Below are positions 1-7,696 of a stretch of 64,000 bases of DNA, piece after piece. The notes beneath the pieces are model-generated. The model saw only the letters and a program-made list of their open reading frames with translations, was not told the DNA's origin and did no database searches. Every line of letters starts with the position of its first letter. Positions within the stretch are counted from its first letter, which is position 1. The stretch covers positions 1 to 64,000 of the forward strand of contig NZ_JAAGLY010000025.1 in the NCBI RefSeq assembly GCF_010548375.1. Reading direction: 5' to 3'. The DNA comes from Streptomyces sp. SID13726. Lineage in GTDB: Bacteria; Actinomycetota; Actinomycetes; Streptomycetales; Streptomycetaceae. A program made the translations under genes and the position numbers.

Positions 1-24
1 GCGGCGTAGGCCTCTCGGCCCACG

Positions 25-1293
25 TTGGTGGCCGTGAAGGCGCCGCCGCCGGAGGCCGGGCTGGTCGCCTCCTGGTCCCGGCCGCGCCCCGGCGTCAACG
101 GCACGGAACCCGCCGTCGGCCCCGCCGTACCGGCGCCGCAGCCCGTGCCCGCGGAGACCGCGGCGGGCTGGCGCCCCTGGCGTTTCCGCATGTCGAACGA
201 TGTGTGGGGCACCCCGTCCGTCGCCGGTGACCTCGTCTACGTCACCTCCTTCGAGGTGCACGCCCTCGACGTCGGCACCGGCCGCCGCCGCTTCAAGACC
301 CGGGACGTGGCCTGGTCGATGGCGGTCGCGGACGGCCGTATCCACGCCTCCGACGGCCCCACCCTCTTCGCCCTGGACGCCCGCGAGGGCGCCGACCAGT
401 GGCGGCTGAACACCGACGCCTGGGTGTACTCCCTCAAGGCCGAGCGGGGCACGGTCGTCACCGGCACCCGCGGCGGCGGCGTCCAGGGCTGGGAGGCCGC
501 CAACGGCCAGAAGCTCTGGGAGATCGCCGGCTGCCAGACCGACTTCGAGTCCCCGGAGGCGGGCCCCGCGCTCCACGAGGGCACGGTGTACGTCTGGCAG
601 GAGGGCCGGCTGCGGGCCCTGGACGCCCGTACCGGCGACGAGCGCTGGGCGTTCCCCATCGGCGACGCGGCCTCCTGCGGCGGGGTGCCGGTCCGGGTGG
701 CCCAGGCCAACGACGGGTTCGTGTACCTCTCGGCCGGCACCCGGGTCATGGCCCTCGACGTGGCGACCGGGCGGGTGCGCTGGCACTTCGAGGCGCCCGC
801 GGTCTTCCTGTGCCCGCCCACCTTCGTGCCGGGCGCCGCGGTCACGGGCGGCGGGGTCTACCTCGCCGACTACCTCGGCACGGTGTACGCCCTCGACGCG
901 GCGGACGGCCGCGACCGCTGGCGGATCGCGACCGAGGCCCGTGCCTCGGTGGAGCCGGTCCTGGTCGCCGGGGGCCATGTGCACGTGGGCAGCGGCAAGG
1001 GCCTCTACACCCTGGACGCCGTCACCGGCACGCCCAAGTGGCGCTTCCAGGCCGGCGGCGACATTGTGGGGGCGCCCGCGGTGGCCGAGGGCCGGATCCA
1101 CTTCGGCTCGACCGACCACCTCCTCTACACCCTGAAGGCCGACGACGGCCGCCTGCGCTGGAAGCTGGCCACCGGCGGGGAGATCACGGGTTCGCCGGTG
1201 GTGCGCGACGGAGTGGTGTACGCGTGCAGCAAGGACCGGTGCGTGTACGCGCTGGACGCGGAGAAGGGGACGGGGACGGCCCGGACCAACTGA
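25..1293 (+). CDS. PQQ-like beta-propeller protein, probably the AfsK-type kinase sensor half
   Basis: The protein (422 aa) is built almost wholly of PQQ/Trp-type propeller repeats. I count about nine blades ending in a pattern like ALDxxTGxxRW (for example ALDARTGDERWAF, TLDAVTGTPKWRF, ALDAADGRDRW), preceded by a Pro-rich linker of about 50 residues. This is the extracytoplasmic sensor architecture found at the C-terminus of Streptomyces Ser/Thr kinases such as AfsK, and afsS/afsR lie 15 kb away. No kinase domain is visible. An in-frame TAG at 7-9 blocks extension upstream, so either a short protein starts at TTG 25 (or GTG 28/34), or this is a kinase gene broken by a frameshift or nonsense change at the window edge. 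Family is sure; the AfsK identity is inference. Confidence 0.7.
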   Translation: MVAVKAPPPEAGLVASWSRPRPGVNGTEPAVGPAVPAPQPVPAETAAGWRPWRFRMSNDVWGTPSVAGDLVYVTSFEVHALDVGTGRRRFKTRDVAWSMAVADGRIHASDGPTLFALDAREGADQWRLNTDAWVYSLKAERGTVVTGTRGGGVQGWEAANGQKLWEIAGCQTDFESPEAGPALHEGTVYVWQEGRLRALDARTGDERWAFPIGDAASCGGVPVRVAQANDGFVYLSAGTRVMALDVATGRVRWHFEAPAVFLCPPTFVPGAAVTGGGVYLADYLGTVYALDAADGRDRWRIATEARASVEPVLVAGGHVHVGSGKGLYTLDAVTGTPKWRFQAGGDIVGAPAVAEGRIHFGSTDHLLYTLKADDGRLRWKLATGGEITGSPVVRDGVVYACSKDRCVYALDAEKGTGTARTN

Positions 1294-1327
1294 GGGCGCT
1301 GTCAGCGGCCCCCGTTAGAGTGATCAC

Positions 1328-1819
1328 ATGCATTCACGGGGGCGTGTTCTCAGGCTTACGACGGTCATGGCGGTGGTGCTGCTCGCGCTGACCGGGTTCT
1401 CCACCGGCCACAAGAGCAGCGGGCGGCACAAGAGCAGTCACCGCGACGGTGACAGCGGCGGGGGGTGCAGCAGCTCCCGCCAGGACCACGACAGCTACAG
1501 CACCAGCGGGGGAAGCGGCGGCGGCAGTTCGTCCAGCCGGACCAAGGTGCTGAAGGACGGTTCGGTGCGGCTCGTGAGCTGTGCCACGAAGAGCGACCCG
1601 TACTCGACGGCCGAGGTCACCAACCCGAACAGCCGCCAGGGCACCTTCAAGGTCTCCTTCTCCTTCGACGACAAGGACGGGCACCTGCTCTCGGTCGAGT
1701 ACCCGGAGGTCACGGTGGACGCGAAGGGCACGGAGACCGTCCGTGTGATGGCGAGCGCCGCCCTCCTCAAGCACCTCGACCACTGCCAGGTCGAACCGGA
1801 AGCCGACCGGGTGAACTGA
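1328..1819 (+). CDS. Small secreted protein of unknown function
   Basis: 163 aa. Residues 1-26 form a Sec signal (MHSRGR, then a VLRLTTVMAVVLLAL core). A low-complexity Ser/Gly/His/Lys stretch follows to about residue 72, then a compact beta-rich domain of about 85 residues (from TKVLKDGSVRLVSC to the end) that resembles small FxLYD-like extracytoplasmic beta-sandwiches. Three Cys in the mature part could pair. There is no lipobox. A TAGAGT hexamer lies 8 bases before the ATG, so the transcript may be leaderless. It follows the propeller gene by 34 bases and converges on the hydrolase. I do not recognise a named family. Confidence 0.65.
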   Translation: MHSRGRVLRLTTVMAVVLLALTGFSTGHKSSGRHKSSHRDGDSGGGCSSSRQDHDSYSTSGGSGGGSSSSRTKVLKDGSVRLVSCATKSDPYSTAEVTNPNSRQGTFKVSFSFDDKDGHLLSVEYPEVTVDAKGTETVRVMASAALLKHLDHCQVEPEADRVN

Positions 1820-1822
1820 CCG

Positions 1823-2791
1823 TCAGTCCCGCAGCCCCGTCAGGAACTCCAGCAGCGCCGCGTTCACCTCGTCCGGCCGCTCCTGCTGGGTCCAGTGGCC
1901 GCAGCCCGGGAGCACCAGGGGCTCGCGGACCAGGTTCGGCATCAGCTGCGGAAGCTTCTCGATCAGCTCCGGGGTGCCGGGGAACGCCGGGACGAGGTCC
2001 CGGTCGCCGTACACATAGAGGGCTGGCGGGGTGACCCTGGCGCCGTGCCACGGGGCCGTCAGGTGCCAGTTGCGGTCCAGGTTGCGGTACCAGTTGAGGG
2101 CGCCGGTGAAGCCGTCGGTGTAGCTCGCGGCGAGTTCGTCGAGGTCCTGCTCGGTGAGCCAGGCGGGGAGTTCGACGGGGTCGGGCATGTCCGCGAGCCA
2201 GCCGCGGTCCGGGTCGCTCACCAGGGCCTGCTCGTAGCGGCCGGCGCCGGGGGCGTCGCCCGAGGCGCCGTAGAGCAGCCTGCGCAGGGCCGCGCGCGGG
2301 TCCTTGCCGAACTCGGCGTCGGCCACCCCCGGCCGGTTGAAGTAGTTCCAGTAGAAGCGGCCCTCGAACCGCTCCTGCATGGTCACGAGCGGCGGCCGCT
2401 CGCCCCGGAACGGCGGCGGCACGCTCAGCCCCGCCACCCCGCGCACCACGTCGGGCCGGAACAGCGCGGTGTGCCAGGCCACCGGCGCCCCCCAGTCGTG
2501 CCCGACGACGTACGCCGACTCCTCGCCCAGCGCGTGGATCAGCCCGACCACGTCACCGACCAGGTCGAGGATGCTGTACGCCGACACGTCCCGCGGATGG
2601 TCGCTCGTGCCGTATCCGCGCTGGTCGGGCGCGACCGCCCGGAACCCGGCCGCGGCCAGCGGGCCGAACTGGTGGCGCCAGGAGTGCCAGGACTCGGGGA
2701 AGCCGTGCAGGAGCACGACGAGCGGTCCCTCGCCCTCCTCCGCGATGTGCAGCCGTATGCCGTTCACGTCGATCGTGCGATGTTCAACCAT
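1823..2791 (-). CDS. Alpha/beta hydrolase, epoxide hydrolase type
   Basis: 322 aa, the usual length for soluble epoxide hydrolases. The oxyanion motif HGFPESW is near residue 29. The nucleophile elbow GHDWGAP carries Asp rather than Ser, as in epoxide hydrolases and haloalkane dehalogenases. The acid lies in YGDRD and the catalytic His in GCGHW near the C-terminus. The family opens epoxides to diols through an alkyl-enzyme ester. It starts 36 bases after the enoyl-CoA hydratase-like gene ends, same strand, so it is probably the last gene of the thiolase-DUF35-hydratase operon controlled by the palindromic operators at 5200-5241. The substrate is unknown. Confidence 0.85.
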   Translation of the reverse strand: MVEHRTIDVNGIRLHIAEEGEGPLVVLLHGFPESWHSWRHQFGPLAAAGFRAVAPDQRGYGTSDHPRDVSAYSILDLVGDVVGLIHALGEESAYVVGHDWGAPVAWHTALFRPDVVRGVAGLSVPPPFRGERPPLVTMQERFEGRFYWNYFNRPGVADAEFGKDPRAALRRLLYGASGDAPGAGRYEQALVSDPDRGWLADMPDPVELPAWLTEQDLDELAASYTDGFTGALNWYRNLDRNWHLTAPWHGARVTPPALYVYGDRDLVPAFPGTPELIEKLPQLMPNLVREPLVLPGCGHWTQQERPDEVNAALLEFLTGLRD

Positions 2792-2827
2792 GAGGTGAGC
2801 ATACGCCTGTATGGGGCACCGAGATTG

Positions 2828-3601
2828 CTAACGCAATCGGAACCCGGGCTGTCGCGAACGGAACAGTCCGGCCTGCCGTTCCAGGGGCAGGTTCCCGAGC
2901 GAGACGAGGTGCGGCGCCTGCGCGAAGCCCTGCCGTACGGCGGACTCCTTGGCGGCCCAGAGTGCGCGGACCGTGCCCTGCACCCCCTCCGCCGGGTACC
3001 CGGCGATGACCTCCGCGGCGGCGGTCGCGGCAGCCAACACCCCACCCGGCTCGGTGAGTTCGGTGACCAGTCCGATGGTGTGGGCGCGCTCCGCGGAGAG
3101 CCGTTCCGCCGTCCCCATCAGCGCCGTCCGGGCGGCCTCCCCGTGCGGCATGACCTGCGCCATGAGCACCGACTCGTAGGCGCTGACCATGCCGTACGTG
3201 GTGTGCGGGTCGAAGAAGGTGGCGGCCGGGTCGGCGATCAGGAAGTCGCTCTCGCCGAGGAGGTAGAAGGCGCCCCCGCAGGCCATCCCGTTCACGGCGG
3301 CGACGACCGGCTTCCAGAGGTCGTTGGACTTCGGCCCCACGTGCAGGAGCGGATCGTCCGCCATGTACGGGGAGTCGGGCTGCGGCACCTCCGCGTCCCG
3401 GTCGAGGCCGGTGCAGAAGGCCCGCTCCCCGGCACCGGTCAGCACGACGGCCCGTACGGTGTCGTCGAACCGCAACTCCCGCCACGCATCGACGAGTTCG
3501 TCCCGCATCCCGAGATCGATGGCGTTGAGCCGGTCCGGCCGGTCGAGGGTGACGACCGCGACGCCGGTCTCCTTGTCGGCGGCGACCCGCAGGCCGGTCA
3601 C
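2828..3601 (-). CDS. Enoyl-CoA hydratase/isomerase family protein
   Basis: 257 aa crotonase-fold protein, reading from GTG 3601, which overlaps the DUF35 stop as GTGA (4 bases), a sign of translational coupling. Visible motifs: DRPDRLNAID at the N-terminus, the oxyanion segment AFCTGLD, and VNGMACGGAF. In classical hydratases two Glu residues activate water, the first in a PEI segment. Here that segment reads FFDPHTTYG, with His in place of the first Glu, while HGEAAR may supply the second. The protein may thus be an isomerase, lyase or partner subunit rather than a true hydratase. Its operon context points to acyl-CoA breakdown. Confidence 0.82.
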   Translation of the reverse strand: MTGLRVAADKETGVAVVTLDRPDRLNAIDLGMRDELVDAWRELRFDDTVRAVVLTGAGERAFCTGLDRDAEVPQPDSPYMADDPLLHVGPKSNDLWKPVVAAVNGMACGGAFYLLGESDFLIADPAATFFDPHTTYGMVSAYESVLMAQVMPHGEAARTALMGTAERLSAERAHTIGLVTELTEPGGVLAAATAAAEVIAGYPAEGVQGTVRALWAAKESAVRQGFAQAPHLVSLGNLPLERQAGLFRSRQPGFRLR

Positions 3602-4005
3602 GACAGCACCCACTGCGGAAGTCCGTCCGAGAACACCACGTGCACCCGGGCGCCGATCCGGATCCGGTGCGGGTCGAGGGAGCCGATCGGCGCCCCGGCC
3701 ACGCTGACCAGGTTCCCGACCAGCCGGATCCGCGGGGCCTCCTCCAGCTCCACCACGATCACGTTGTACGGCGCCTGCGCCGCGTAGTCCGGCAGGAGCG
3801 GCGGGTGCGGGACGACGTAGGACCAGATCCGGCCGCGCCCGGAGACGGGGCGCCACTCGGTCCCGAACGACCGGCAGTGCGGGCAGCAGGGGCGGGGCGG
3901 GAAACGGAGTTCGCCGCAGTCGGCGCAGGCCTGGACGCGGAGTTCGCCCCGGCCCGCGTACTCCCAGAAGGGGGCGCCCGTGGCGTCCTTCACCGGTTCG
4001 AGCAT
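3598..4005 (-). CDS. DUF35 zinc-ribbon/OB-fold protein, partner of thiolase-like enzyme
   Basis: 135 aa. An N-terminal rubredoxin-like zinc ribbon (CADCG then CCPHC, residues about 32-51) is followed by an OB-fold (GRIWSYVVPHPP... to the end). This is the standard DUF35/OB_aCoA_assoc layout. Such proteins bind acyl-CoA and form complexes with thiolase-like lipid-transfer proteins. In steroid catabolism the Ltp2-ChsH2 pair of this kind is an acyl-CoA retro-aldolase. It sits directly downstream of the thiolase-like gene (one base between them) and its stop overlaps the hydratase-like start, so the three are co-translated. Function as a complex subunit is inferred from family and context. Confidence 0.88.
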   Translation of the reverse strand: MLEPVKDATGAPFWEYAGRGELRVQACADCGELRFPPRPCCPHCRSFGTEWRPVSGRGRIWSYVVPHPPLLPDYAAQAPYNVIVVELEEAPRIRLVGNLVSVAGAPIGSLDPHRIRIGARVHVVFSDGLPQWVLS

Positions 4006-4006
4006 G

Positions 4007-5167
4007 TCAGCTCCCGTCGGTCCTGTTGGTCAGCAGCAGAGCGGAGGTGGGGACGCCCTCGCCGGCGGTGACGAGGCAGGTGGCGGCGTCCGGCACCTGG
4101 GCGGTACTGGTGCCGCGCAGCTGCCGTACGCCCTCGTCGATGAGGTTGAAGCCGTGCACGTACGCCTCGGACAGCCCGCCGCCCCCGGTGTTGATCGGCA
4201 GCCGGCCGCCGATCTCCAGGGCCCCGCCCTCGGTGAAGGCGCCGCCCTCGCCGCGCCCGCAGAAGCCGTAGCCCTCCAGGGAGAGCGGCACGAGGGCGGT
4301 GAACGCGTCGTAGATCTGGGCGACATCGACGTCCTGCGGGGTGAAGTCGGCGTGCTTCCACAGGTGTCGGGCCGCGGTCCAGGCGGGTCCGGTGAGCGGG
4401 TCGTCGTTCCAGTAGTTGACCATGCCGTGGTGCTGGGCGGGCAGGCCCTGGGCGGCGGAGTGGACGTAGACCGGGGTGTTCGGGCAGTCCCGGGCGCGCT
4501 CCCTGCTGACCAGGACGCAGGCCAACGCCCCGTCGGTCTCCAGGCAGTTGTCGAAGAGGCAGAGGGGCTCGCTGATCCAGCGGGAGGTCATGTACATCTC
4601 GCGGGTCAGGGGGCGGTCGTACATGATCGCGGCGGGGTTCTGGTTGGCGCGGTTGCGGCAGGCGAGGGCGACGTTGAAGAGGTGGTCGCGGGTGGCGCCG
4701 TACTCGTGCATGTAGCGGCGGGTGAGCATGGCGATCTCGTCGGCGGGCCGGAGCAGGCCGAAGGGTCTCGTCCACTGGGCGGGGGTGGGGAGTTGGACGG
4801 TGGTGTTGGTCCAGGGGCGGGGCCCGGACCCGCGCTTGCGCGAGCGCCAGGCGACCCCGACGCTCGCCTGGCCGCTCGCTATCGCCGCCGCGAGATGGGC
4901 GACCGTGGCACACGAACCGCCGCCGCCGTAGCCGACCTTGCTGAAGAAGGTGAGGTCACCGAAGCCGACGGACTTGGCCAGCTCGACCTCGTCGGTCTCC
5001 TCCATGGTGTACGAGGCCAGGGCGTCGACCTCGCCGGGGTCGATACCGGCGTCGTCGAGGGCGGCGAGCACGGCCCGGCAGGCGAGCGTCCTCTCGTCCT
5101 CGGCGAGGTTCCTGGCAAAGGGAGTTCGTCCGATACCCACGATCGCCGTGGCGTCCTTGAGGGTCAC
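4007..5167 (-). CDS. Thiolase-like lipid-transfer protein (acetyl-CoA acetyltransferase family)
   Basis: 386 aa from GTG 5167, after a GGAGG ten bases upstream. An upstream GTG at 5188 is open too, but it would fall on a likely -10 (CACAGT, 5188-5193). The N-terminal AIVGIGRTPFAR and the C-terminal NTGGGGLSEAYVHG segments are those of SCP2-type thiolases. A Cys in GGGSCATV near residue 86 stands where the thiolase nucleophile is expected. Members of this branch paired with DUF35 proteins act as acyl-CoA lyases or thiolases. First gene of the operon and divergent from the acyl-CoA synthetase, with two CTGAC-N5-GTCAG operators in between. Confidence 0.85.
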   Translation of the reverse strand: MTLKDATAIVGIGRTPFARNLAEDERTLACRAVLAALDDAGIDPGEVDALASYTMEETDEVELAKSVGFGDLTFFSKVGYGGGGSCATVAHLAAAIASGQASVGVAWRSRKRGSGPRPWTNTTVQLPTPAQWTRPFGLLRPADEIAMLTRRYMHEYGATRDHLFNVALACRNRANQNPAAIMYDRPLTREMYMTSRWISEPLCLFDNCLETDGALACVLVSRERARDCPNTPVYVHSAAQGLPAQHHGMVNYWNDDPLTGPAWTAARHLWKHADFTPQDVDVAQIYDAFTALVPLSLEGYGFCGRGEGGAFTEGGALEIGGRLPINTGGGGLSEAYVHGFNLIDEGVRQLRGTSTAQVPDAATCLVTAGEGVPTSALLLTNRTDGS

Positions 5168-5199
5168 GCCGTACGCACCTCCGCACACTGTGAGGGCTG

Positions 5200-5214
5200 C
5201 TGACAGCCCGTCAG
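5200..5214. promoter_or_regulatory. Palindromic operator, site 1 (CTGAC-AGCCC-GTCAG)
   Basis: Perfect 5-bp arms around 5 bases, in the divergent region between the thiolase-like gene and the acyl-CoA synthetase. On the minus strand a CACAGT hexamer follows 6 bases later, a plausible -10 for the thiolase operon. Same motif as the sites at 5227, 20926, 25540, 26432 and 50059. Confidence 0.7.
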
Positions 5215-5226
5215 GCTACAGCTAAT

Positions 5227-5241
5227 CTGACGGGTAGTCAG
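5227..5241. promoter_or_regulatory. Palindromic operator, site 2 (CTGAC-GGGTA-GTCAG)
   Basis: Second perfect copy in the same divergent promoter, centred 27 bp from the first, 31 bases before the acyl-CoA synthetase start. The paired placement fits one site per promoter, or cooperative dimers. Confidence 0.75.
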
Positions 5242-5272
5242 CTAACGCGTTTCCGCTTTCGGGGAGGCCGAT

Positions 5273-6835
5273 GTGGAGTGGCGCAGCATCCCGGAACTGG
5301 TCCGGCGGGCGGCGGAGCGGTACGGCTCCGCGGAGGCCGTGGTGGAGGGCCGTCAGCGGGTCTCGTACGGCGAGTTGGGCGCCCGCGTGGAGCGAGCGGC
5401 GGCGGCCTGCATCGCCAACGACGTGCGGCCCGGCGACCGGGTGGCCGTCTGGGCCCCCAACTCCCTTGACTGGATGGTCTCGGCGCTGGGCGCGGTGTCG
5501 GCGGGCGCGGTCCTGGTGCCGCTCAACACCCGCTTCAAGGGCACGGAGGCGGCGGACGTCCTGCGCCGCAGCGGGACCCGGCTGCTCTTCATCACCGGCA
5601 CCTTCCTCGGCACCTCGTACGTGGCGTCCCTGCGCCGGGCGGTGGCGGAGGGGCCCGGTCTTCCGGACCTGGAGCAGGTCGTGGTGCTCTCGGACGACGC
5701 GCCCGCCGACTACCGCACCTGGAAGGACTTCCTGGCGAGCGGGGACGGCGTGGGGGAGGCGGAGGTGCGGGCGCGTGCCTCGGCCGTCGAGGGGGACTGG
5801 CCCTCGGACATCGTCTTCACCTCCGGCACCACGGGCCGCCCCAAGGGTGCGGTGATCACCCACGAGCAGACGCTGCGGGCGTACGAAGTCTGGTGCGAGC
5901 TGGCCGGGTTGAGACAGGGCGACCGCTATCTGATCGTCAACCCCTTCTTCCACACCTTCGGTTACAAGGCCGGGGTGATCGCCTGTCTGATGCGCGGGGC
6001 GACGATGATCCCGCAGCCGGTCTTCAACGTCGACACCGTGCTCGCGAACATCGCCGCGGAACGCGTCTCGGTGCTCCCGGGCCCGCCCACCCTCCACCAG
6101 TCCCTCCTCGACCACCCGGCCCGCTCCTCCCACGACCTGTCCGCCCTGCGCCTGGTGGTGACCGGCGCCGCGGTCGTCCCCCTCCGACTGGTCGAGCAAC
6201 TGCACGGCGAACTCGGCGTGGAGACGGTCCTGACCGCGTACGGCCTCTCCGAGGCGAGCGGCATCGTCACGATGTGCCGGCGCGGTGACCCGCTGCCGGT
6301 GATCGCGTCGACGTCCGGGCGGGCGATCCCCGGCACGGAGGTGCGAGTCGAGGCACCGGACGGACAGCCCGGCGAGATCCTGGTCCGCGGCTTCAACGTG
6401 ATGCGCGGCTACTACGAGGACGCGGCGGCCACCGCGGAGGCCGTGACCCCGGACGGCTGGCTGCGCACCGGCGACATCGGCGTCCTGGACCCGGCGGGCA
6501 ACCTGCGGATCACCGACCGCCTGAAGGACATGTTCATCGTCGGCGGCTTCAACGCGTACCCGGCGGAGATCGAGCAACTCCTCGGCCTGCACCCGGGGGT
6601 GGCCGACGTGGCGGTGATCGGGGTGCCGGACGCCCGGCTCGGCGAGGTCGGCAAGGCGTATGTGGTGCGCCGTCCGGGTGCTGTCCTGACCGCCGACGAT
6701 CTGATCGCGTGGGCTCGGCGGGAGATGGCGAACTACAAGGTGCCGAGGGTGGTGGAGTTCGTGGTGGGGCTGCCTCGGAACGCGAGTGGGAAGGTGGTGA
6801 AGGGGGAGTTGCGGGGGGCAGGGGTCGTGGAGTGA
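5273..6835 (+). CDS. Acyl-CoA synthetase (AMP-forming), FadD3-like
   Basis: 520 aa, full length for an ANL-family ligase that activates a carboxylic acid through an acyl-adenylate and transfers it to CoA. The P-loop TSGTTGRPKG, the YGLSEASG motif, the hinge TGDIGVLD and the C-terminal catalytic Lys in NASGKVVKGELR are all present. GTG start with GGGGAGG six bases upstream. By sequence feel it is closest to the FadD3 group acting on polycyclic or branched acids, but the substrate cannot be read. It diverges from the thiolase-DUF35-hydratase operon across the two palindromic operators and is presumably co-regulated with it. Confidence 0.88.
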   Translation: MEWRSIPELVRRAAERYGSAEAVVEGRQRVSYGELGARVERAAAACIANDVRPGDRVAVWAPNSLDWMVSALGAVSAGAVLVPLNTRFKGTEAADVLRRSGTRLLFITGTFLGTSYVASLRRAVAEGPGLPDLEQVVVLSDDAPADYRTWKDFLASGDGVGEAEVRARASAVEGDWPSDIVFTSGTTGRPKGAVITHEQTLRAYEVWCELAGLRQGDRYLIVNPFFHTFGYKAGVIACLMRGATMIPQPVFNVDTVLANIAAERVSVLPGPPTLHQSLLDHPARSSHDLSALRLVVTGAAVVPLRLVEQLHGELGVETVLTAYGLSEASGIVTMCRRGDPLPVIASTSGRAIPGTEVRVEAPDGQPGEILVRGFNVMRGYYEDAAATAEAVTPDGWLRTGDIGVLDPAGNLRITDRLKDMFIVGGFNAYPAEIEQLLGLHPGVADVAVIGVPDARLGEVGKAYVVRRPGAVLTADDLIAWARREMANYKVPRVVEFVVGLPRNASGKVVKGELRGAGVVE

Positions 6836-6839
6836 TCTC

Positions 6840-6960
6840 GCGGGCCGGGCCGGCTGTGTCGGGCAGCACCACGAACCCTGTCGTGTCGTCGGTGCGCTTG
6901 GCGATCTCCAGGGGCACGGCGAGTCGTCCCGGCACCCTCGACGAGGCCGACGGTGCCGTA
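6840..6960 (-). pseudogene. Possible gene remnant
   Basis: The 171-bp gap between the acyl-CoA synthetase and the next gene reads well on the minus strand as GRLAVPLEIAKRTDDTTG followed by FVVLPDTAGPARE, which looks like ordinary protein rather than a shadow frame, but no start or domain accompanies it. I cannot name the parent family. It may be a leftover of a gene lost at the edge of the accessory block. Confidence 0.25.
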
Positions 6961-7006
6961 CGGCGATATGGCAGGGTGTGGACACCAGTCGGTGTGTGGA
7001 GGATGC

Positions 7007-7633
7007 ATGGATGGGATTCGGTGGGTGGCCGGCGAATGGCGGTCGCGTGGGTACTGTCTGTCGTTCGCTCGCGGCATCGATTCCCGGGAGCTGGCGGTCC
7101 GTCTCGGTGCAGACCCCGGCGAACCTCCCGCAGAGATGACCGAGGCGCAGGCCCTCGGGATGCTCGACTACGAGAGCTGCTACACGGTGGCACGTTTCGG
7201 TGAACTCGGGGGATGGTCTTTCGCCGTTGAGTCAGGGGCCGGTTCCAACGCGTTGCTCGAAAGCGACAGGATATCGAGCGGTGGGGTCGAGCTGGTGCAC
7301 TTCAATCCGCAGCCCGATCACCCGCCGTCCCTTTTCTCCTACGCGAAGGACGGGCACTCCGTGTGCTTCTTTCCCTTCTTGTCGGAGCGCGTGGAGAACG
7401 GCGGCTCGCAGCCGGATCTCCTCGTTCCCGCGATGAAGGAGTTCGGTGTCCTCGATGGCGAAGGACGACGTGTTCCGTGGGGCGACGGCCAGAGCCAGTC
7501 CGCCGCTGAGGCGATGGCGTGTACCTTCGCGGCGATCGAAGCGCACTTCGGCCTGTCACTCCCGAGGGACGCGGTGGTCGACGGCCGTCTGCCCACGTCG
7601 GTCACGGTGAGGGACGAGCCGCGCTTCTGGTGA
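7007..7633 (+). CDS. DUF6461-like protein, possible immunity protein
   Basis: 208 aa from ATG 7007, preceded by GGAGGA at 5 bases; the reading frame is open further upstream but without a ribosome site. Soluble, acidic, with no signal peptide. The pattern (LSFARGIDSRELAVRLGADP, then MLDYESCYTVARFGELGGWSFAVE) resembles the Streptomyces DUF6461 family, small cytoplasmic proteins that often occur beside toxin or effector genes. It converges on the 1516-residue nuclease-domain protein with a strong terminator between. Family assignment is from memory; a protective role is inference from position. Confidence 0.6.
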   Translation: MDGIRWVAGEWRSRGYCLSFARGIDSRELAVRLGADPGEPPAEMTEAQALGMLDYESCYTVARFGELGGWSFAVESGAGSNALLESDRISSGGVELVHFNPQPDHPPSLFSYAKDGHSVCFFPFLSERVENGGSQPDLLVPAMKEFGVLDGEGRRVPWGDGQSQSAAEAMACTFAAIEAHFGLSLPRDAVVDGRLPTSVTVRDEPRFW

Positions 7634-7645
7634 CCTGCGGACCCA

Positions 7646-7682
7646 CGAGTGGGGGATGTCCCGACGGGACACCCCCCACTCG
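7646..7682. terminator. Bidirectional hairpin terminator
   Basis: CGAGTGGGGG and TGTCCC pair with GGGACA and CCCCCCACTCG around a GACGG-type loop, giving a stem of about 16 bp between two convergent genes (stops at 7633 and 7697). There is no T-run, as usual in Streptomyces. Confidence 0.75.
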
Positions 7683-7696
7683 GCCTTCAGACGGTT

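Noticed and set aside
1816..1826. CTGAC-C-GTCAG, an eighth regulon palindrome
   Set aside because: Centre is one base instead of five, and it consists of the stop codons of two convergent genes and nearby bases. Not in a promoter.
2828..3856. 342-codon version of the hydratase-like gene
   Set aside because: The first 85 codons are a shadow of the DUF35 gene; the family N-terminus starts at GTG 3601 with a GTGA overlap.
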